Positions 58,259 through 64,000 of a stretch of DNA of 64,000 bases are shown here, one piece after another. The DNA is taken from NCBI GenBank assembly GCA_003024175.1, contig MDYQ01000001.1:434001-498000 (forward strand), read 5' to 3'. Each line of letters opens with the position of its first letter. The first letter of the stretch is position 1. The position numbers were made by a program, and so were the translations under genes. The DNA comes from Planoprotostelium fungivorum. Its lineage: Eukaryota; Evosea; Variosea; Cavosteliida; Cavosteliaceae. Under the pieces are notes generated by a model. That model had not been told where the DNA came from and searched no databases. It was given only the letters and a program-made list of their open reading frames with translations.

Positions 58259-60575
58259 TTAAACTCTGACAGGGGAGGTCGTGAAATCAGATGGTGCATC
58301 CTCTAACAAGGGCGCAGTCCATTCGTAGACAGTGCATGGCTCATGATCGACCATCATCTGATTGTGCGATATTCTAGCGTCCACCTTCAGATTCTCCTCC
58401 ACCTGCACACGATGAGCTCAACATCCTTCCATTCATCTCACCATCTTCCAAATGCGATTACGGCTCGTTCTGTTGGTCATTTTGATGGGAAGAACTTCCT
58501 CCTTCAGGTGATGAGCAGCGAAATATGGATCTCTCCCGCTCTGTTGAGATCTGATCTTCATGGTCTTCAGGATCTTGTGTGCCTGTCCTCGTCAGCTGAA
58601 CGGATCACACGGGACATGGTACCTCTTCGGTCTTCTCAGCTGCCTTTCGATTCTCCATCGTTCTCTTTCTCAGGAGGCTGGATGAAGTTAATTCTCTTCC
58701 ACTCTCCGTTACACTCACTAGTAGATGTAAGCCAGGCCGATGAGAGCGAGGAGAGAGAGGAAGAGTGGAAGGATGTTCCTCTGTGCCCACATCTTGACGA
58801 TGCACTGGATGGAGAAGGAAGGCTCTTCAGACACGTAGTAACCATCTCTGAAGGTGAGTCGGTAGTCAGACTTGTGGGCTCCAGCCTGAATGTCTCTGAG
58901 GATGGTGGGGAGAAGTGATGATTCGATTTGTTGGTTAGTCAGTTCGACTCTGGGATCTGCAGAAACGAGGTCTTTGATCTGGTTCACGTCAGGGATGAGG
59001 TCGGCGATGATGTGATGATGTCTTCGAGATGATGGTGACTTCACCTCTGATTGAGTGAGACCGGGTATCTGGGAGTTACCACATTCGTATTCTCCTGCGG
59101 CCTTAGAGAGGTGACCTTCCAAGGTGTAGAGAAGATTTCCTTTGACGTAATCTAACTTTGGATCCTCCACACACTGGTTCCTCACTCTCACAAAATCTGG
59201 AAGAGTGAGATAAGATGAATGAGTGAGGATGAAAGAGAGACACACCGGGATTACACTTGAGATAACCGTGTACACACTGAGCATTCGCAGGACAAGGGAT
59301 GGCATGGCCAGCTGAAGAGAGTGAGAAGAAGAAGAGAAAGGTAAGCCAACTATGTTTATGATAATGATTTCGTCGATTATTCCGACATCCCGTCGGTGGT
59401 GGGAACATTGCCTGAATATCTTGAATATAACTCAAATTTCATCACTCACTCGAGTCCTTCTGTCCATCCTCTAAGAAGACAAGGAGGTTATCGTAATGGT
59501 TGTAGACCAGGTAAGCGAAGAAGGTGAGCCACAGGAGAGTGATGATGGCCAGAGCTATCGTGATGAACGTGTTGCTGGTCTTCTTCTCCAGCGTGGTCGT
59601 TCCGTTGGTGGTGCTGTAGCTGGTGACTGGGCTGGTTCCGGCGGTGCTCAAGTGACGAGTCCTCTCGGGGGTGCGAGCTCTGGCCACACGTGAAGTGACG
59701 GTGGTGGGTGTAGAGTATTTGCTAAGGAGGGCCCTGCCATGGTCGGTCGAAATCACATGCGATGGACTCACTGGACGTCAGAGGAAGTGGCAACGGGAGT
59801 AGACAGGCTGGGTCGGCTTCTCGCTGGTGATCTGGTTCTGGGAGGAGATCTGATGTGGATGAGATGTCATATGGCGTGGATGATGGACTCACGCGGCTCT
59901 TCTCTCCAAGATGCTCTGACGAGTGGAGGTGATGTCATCGCCTGCGAAAGCACTGCGAGTCTCTGTGGCGCCCAGACTGGGGCGAGCCTCACTTCTCGTT
60001 GATCTTCTGGAAGTAACTTCGGTGGTCGTGATGGGCGCCACGATGGACTCGACTCTAGAGGTTTGGAAAGTGTTGACGGGAGATAAAATGGGACCCTGCA
60101 TGTTTGATCAAGATTAGATCTGGATAGAAGAACTCACTGTGATGATTTCAGGTACGGCGACAGGTGTGACTGTGGTGGCAGTGTAGGTTGTTGTCTGCAC
60201 AATGGTGGGCTCGACGGTCTCGACGGTTTCAGTTCTGGCCTTCTTCTCTCCGACTTCCTCTTCTGTAAAAGATGAGGGTTTAGAACATAGATCAGATCAG
60301 ATCAACGCCATACCTCCATTGTTTGAGGTGACCTTCCTCTTTGAACGGGTCTTTGTAGGTGTCTGGGCTGAAGAACCAGAGGACAGGTTGCCTCCATTCT
60401 GTTGAATCCAGTTCTTCAGTAATTTCTGGTATTCTGACTTGTTAACTTTGGTTGTAGGTAAGGTAACATCAGCCTTAGAGAGATGGCTTCTTAATTGTGC
60501 AACCGTCAAATCGTCGAATTGATCTGTGGTCATGTTGAGGAGCTCCTCTTTCTCGGTCTGAGACAGTCCGGACAT
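58259..60575 (-). CDS. MAN1/Src1/Heh-type inner nuclear membrane protein (HeH/LEM, two TM, MSC winged helix)
   Basis: N-terminal HeH/LEM-like helix-extended-loop-helix (LTVAQLRSHLSKADVTLPTT then KSEYQKLLKNWIQQNGG), which meets chromatin or BAF. A basic and Thr/Ser-rich disordered nucleoplasmic region follows. TM1 is FITIALAIITLLWLTFFAYL. The perinuclear domain has the cysteine pattern of MAN1/Src1 (CPANAQCVHGYLKC, then FVRVRNQCVEDPKLDYVKGN and GEYECG). TM2 is ILPLFLSLLALIGLAYIY. The C-terminal winged helix of the MSC domain has DPYFAAHHLKEEVLP, RNRIWKMVEENLKVDARIS and CTVYEWTAP. Domain order matches yeast Src1/Heh1 and animal MAN1. Roles in the family are nuclear envelope integrity and pore surveillance. 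A start further upstream near 60655 with a 90-nt intron is also phase-consistent. Confidence 0.83.
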
Positions 60576-61036
60576 CTATAGAGGTGAGTCTCACAGGCAG
60601 TTCTCGTCATTACCTTTGCTTGTTTTTTCGAGCTTCAAGATCTTGTTCTGTCGTGCCATCAACCGCTGTCTACATTCCAGAGCCGTTACATCATATGGAA
60701 TCTCTTTTCATTCCCGCCAAGATTTTCGTTCAATCTCTTAATTGTCTCTCCTCTCTTCTCGTCCTCCTCTAAAGCGCCTTCACATGTTTGTCTCTCTCAT
60801 AGATGCGATTCTAACCCTTCTCATTATGTCTCATTATGTCGCTCTTCTCATGTACCTTGGTGATATCCCATAGGTCAGTCGCTCAGAATGAATACGTCTA
60901 AGGGTATATTCAAGTATGATTGATCACGATGAAGAGACCAAAGAGGATACGTAAACAGAATAATTTGTTCAACACACGAAAACTCCGCCGCGATGATGAG
61001 ATCGAACGAAACGAAAACGAAACCACTACGAATACG
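60576..61036. other. Divergent promoter between MAN1-like and acetate kinase genes
   Basis: About 460 bp. The MAN1-like side could hold an alternative first exon (MARQNKILKLEKTSK, near 60610-60655), whose donor joins in phase to the exon at DQFDDL. On the acetate kinase side the frame is open back to 60920 with another Met, but that extension is Lys/Arg/Asn-rich and not conserved-looking. No repeat or RNA gene was seen. Confidence 0.45.
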
Positions 61037-62659
61037 ATGAACGTCCTCATTGTCAACGCTGGGAGCTCCAGTCTGAAATTTAAATTGTTTCACAAGGACA
61101 CTCTGAAGTCAATCTCGTCAGGAATCATTGAAGAGATCGGAGGTTCCTCTTCAACTGTCTCATACAAGCTCCACGAGTCAGACGTAAGTGATCTTCTTTA
61201 CAATTCATATTGGTGACGTCGTAGGACGAACGCAATGGACTGGAGACGAAAACAAAGGTAGAATCACACAAGGATGCCTTTGATATTGTCATGGATCTGT
61301 TGACCAAGGGTAAGATCGAGAAGGTGGGAAAGTTTGACGTGGTGCATCACTGATACACAGCAGGAGAATGTGAAACCAGTGATATCGAGTGGAAAAGATT
61401 TGTTAGGTGTTGGACATCGAGTCGTACACGGTGGCTGGGAATTTAAAGAAGGTGCCATCGTCGATGAAGAGGTCATCAAGAAGATCGAACAGGTATCCAA
61501 CCTTGCACCTCTTCACAATCGTGCCAACTTGAAGGTGAAGACCATCACCATCACCTGCGCGATGAAAGGATGACGAAGATCAGGGTATACAAGAAGCGAA
61601 AGAAGCTTTCGATGGGGTCCCCCAAGTGGCCGTATTTGATACCTGTTACCATCAGACCCTACCTCCTCACGCTTACATGTACGCTATCCCTTGGAACATC
61701 TACGAAGAGAAGAAGGTGACAGACACTCTATCTCTCTTCTCATCATTAAGATCGATCACCTTCACATGTCCATCTGATGATGAGAAGGTCAGGAAATATG
61801 GTTTCCACGGAACGTCTCACTTTTACTTGGCCAAGAAAGCCGCCGAGCTCGTCGGTAAAGAATTGAAAGAGTGCAATTTCATCACACTCCACCTCGGTAA
61901 CGGTGCATCTGCTTGTGCCATACGCAACGGAGAATCCATCGATACGTCGATGGGACTCACCCCGGCTGAAGGTACATCGATGATGTGATGGATGATGTGA
62001 TGGATGATGACGGATGAGGTAGGTCTCATGATGGGAACGAGAGCGGGAGATATGGATCCAACGGCCACATTTCACATGACCGAAGGTACATTTGACGCAG
62101 ATAAGATCGAGAATATGCTCAACAAAGAATCTGGTTTCAAAGGTGAGAAGAGAGTTGATCGTGGAGAATGAAAGAGATGAGGAATCTGTGGAAAGAGTGA
62201 TGTGAGGGAGATCCAGAAGATGGCAGAGAAGGGGGGAGAAGAGGGAGAGAGAGCGAAACTCGCCCTGGACATGTTCTGTTATCGCATCGAGAAGACGGTA
62301 GGAAGCTACTACATCGTTCTCAACGGAAGGGTGAGAGTGAACACACACCTCCATTGATTCACCGGATCAGATCGATGGTGTCATCTTCGGTGGTGGCATC
62401 GGAGAGCACGCCGTACAGTTGAGAGAGAGGATCGTCACCTCTCTCGGTTGCTTGGGTCTCACCCTCGACGAGAAGAAGAACGAAGAGAAGACACGGGAGG
62501 TATAACATCACTTGATGAAGGAGAGACTGATGATGATAGGATGGTAGAATCATATCGACAGAGGAGGGAAGAGTCAGAGTCATGGTCATCCCCACGGACG
62601 AAGAATTAGAGATCGCGAGACAAGTGAAGGCATTAATCGATGGACAAAGAAGGGGATGA
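61037..62659 (+). CDS. ackA: Acetate kinase
   Basis: Starts at [18 protein letters not shown], the canonical N-terminus; the open frame upstream is ignored for that reason. Family motifs in order are GHRVVHGG (substrate Arg), [27 protein letters not shown] (catalytic His), [29 protein letters not shown] and [13 protein letters not shown] near the end. All active-site residues are present. The enzyme makes ATP and acetate from acetyl phosphate. In eukaryotes it pairs with phosphotransacetylase or phosphoketolase in fermentative metabolism. About nine short introns; a 40-nt last intron in phase 0 restores the expected [10 protein letters not shown] segment. It converges on the next gene, with 16 bp between stops. 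Confidence 0.94.
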
Positions 62660-62675
62660 GATGTAGTCTGTACAT

Positions 62676-64000
62676 TTATGTCACTTCACGACTCCATCCA
62701 CTGAGGGCGGCGAGTAAAGCTTCCGTGTCCACGTTTCCCTTCTGTTCGTGTACCTTCCCCACCACCGTGATGAACGTCTCCGCCGTAACGTGGAAACTAC
62801 TCCACACGCTCTCTATCCCTCTCGTTCCATCTGTCTCTGTCAAATTGTTCTCCTTCTCCTTCTCACCTCTCTGTGGAATCGATGGCAGGAGGATGACCTG
62901 TGATCGATGAGAGGAGAGAGAGAGGGTGACTCACTTGATCGTGGAAGCGTGTGACGAGGTAAAAGAGTTTCTCGAGCATCTTCATGACGGGGGTGTCCAG
63001 TAGACAGGATCTACACATGTGGTCCACGTACTTTTCGTGTGCTTTCATCAGTTGGACTCTATCTCTCACTCCTCGTACCTTTCTCTCTTCAATGGATCAT
63101 ATGGGTGAATGGATGACACACCTCTGTGAGGAATAGATCCCAATGGACGTTGTGGATCTGATGAATGACGTAACCCAATATCCTCATCATCAGATGATGC
63201 ATCTTGTGTCTGATGACATCAGATGACATCAGATGACATCAGATGACACCACGTGAAGAGCTCACCGGATCATGTGAACACGTTTGGTGTGACCGTTTCC
63301 ATCCTTCTCGTTCTTCAGATGTGACCACACTCTCGACAGACAGTGCTCCACCCTCTTCATCTTCAACAAGAGACGGAAGATCTTATTGTAGTCCCTCATC
63401 AATCGATCATCGATGATGTGATCCATCGGATAATCGATCTGATATCGAAGGTGGAGAGCGTCGATGACTGTTAGAATGAGTACAAGAGAGGAATGGACGT
63501 CTCACGTTGTTCGTTGGTCAAGATGTCCATGGTATCCACTCGGAGGGACAAGTGCTCTACACCGAATCGAACGGAGGATTCGTTGATGGACCGAAGGAAG
63601 ATGTCGTTCATCTCATACACCGACACCGGTCTAGGTTCTTGACACTATTTCCCCCTCAGTGAATGGATGACATTCATCCGTGTCATCATATCGATTTTAC
63701 AATTCATATGGATGTATGGATAGTGGATGTATCAGAGGAGGCTCACCCGCGTGAATAATTTCGTGCAGAAAGAGTCGTTGAATTCACCGGCAGCCAACAG
63801 TAGAAAAGAACGGAGGGATTGAATGTGCTTCATACACTCCAACTCATCCATCACATATCTCAACACCTGACCCACGTCAATCTCTCACCTCCTCCACTAC
63901 CTCACCTTCTCATTCAACACGGCCATTCTCTCGTGTACAGGAGAGACGAGACAGTGATGCAGGACCATCTGTCCTCTCTTGAGATCTACACCTTCATCTC
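62676..64000 (-). CDS. Gamma-tubulin complex component (Spc97/Spc98/GCP family), 3' part
   Basis: C-terminal third of a GCP protein; the start lies right of the window. Exons in order give ERMAVLNEKVLRYVMDELEC with IQSLRSFLLLAAGEFNDSFC, then LHLRYQIDYPMDHIIDDRL and MRDYNKIFRLLLKMKRVEHC with LSRVW. HHLMMRILGYVIHQIHNVHW and KAHEKYVDHMCRSCLLDTPV follow. The end is a helical tail finishing LLAALSGWSREVT. This matches the GCP C-terminal domain that binds gamma-tubulin and nucleates microtubules at basal bodies and the spindle pole. Subtype (GCP2-6) is unresolved. Confidence 0.85.
63211..63248 (+). repeat. 10-bp tandem repeat, about four copies, in a GCP intron
   Basis: Successive copies of agatgacatc, the first and last slightly changed, lie in a short intron of the gamma-tubulin complex gene. 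They illustrate the gatga/tcatc microsatellite bias seen in many introns of this window. Confidence 0.85.

Noticed and set aside
63211-63248. Tandem repeat considered as a CRISPR-like array
   Set aside because: 10-bp units without spacers, inside an intron of a eukaryotic gene: a simple microsatellite.

Overview
The window is nuclear DNA of a protist with a compact, intron-rich genome. Genes are broken by many very short GT-AG introns, mostly about 37-60 nt. Intergenic gaps are often only 15-300 bp, and both strands are used about equally. The gene mix suggests an amoeba that also makes a flagellate stage, most like a protosteloid or other amoebozoan. It combines a comitin-like actin/mannose lectin, sedolisin proteases and plant-style LRR receptors with an axonemal dynein heavy chain and IFT20. 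The organism assignment is inference; no rRNA, tRNA or marker gene was recognised.

Layout. 1-8 kb: the 3' end of a membrane-anchored sedolisin, a small secreted twin-repeat protein, an SRI-domain protein with a long Lys/Glu tract (minus strand), and an HRI-like eIF2alpha kinase. 8-15 kb: an unrecognised multi-exon protein with a weak CG-1-like segment, then (minus) a receptor with LRRs, a GAIN/GPS-like module, one membrane span and a clearly degenerate kinase domain. 15-24 kb: soluble fumarate reductase fused to cytochrome b5, a secreted six-Cys protein, an RCC1 propeller, a comitin-like lectin and a secreted DUF1996 protein with two beta-trefoil-like modules. 24-41 kb: an ARM/HEAT-like protein, a ubiquitin-like protein with a Cys-cluster tail, a repetitive type I surface protein, a coiled-coil protein with SP/TP motifs, an ABHD17-like depalmitoylase, PP2A methylesterase PPME1, and an F-box/LRR protein. 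41-56 kb: a complete axonemal dynein heavy chain. 56-64 kb: a small basic protein, a small mitochondrial membrane protein, IFT20, a MAN1/Src1-type inner nuclear membrane protein, acetate kinase, and a gamma-tubulin complex component running off the right edge.

Themes. Dynein, IFT20 and the gamma-tubulin complex component serve microtubules and flagella. Fumarate reductase-cytochrome b5 and acetate kinase suggest fermentative or low-oxygen metabolism. HRI-like kinase, PPME1, ABHD17 and the F-box protein are regulatory. The most unusual object is the LRR-GAIN/GPS-TM-pseudokinase receptor. No mobile element, CRISPR array or virus-derived element was recognised. Exon joins were made by eye from splice signals and reading phase, so individual intron borders are provisional even where the product is certain.
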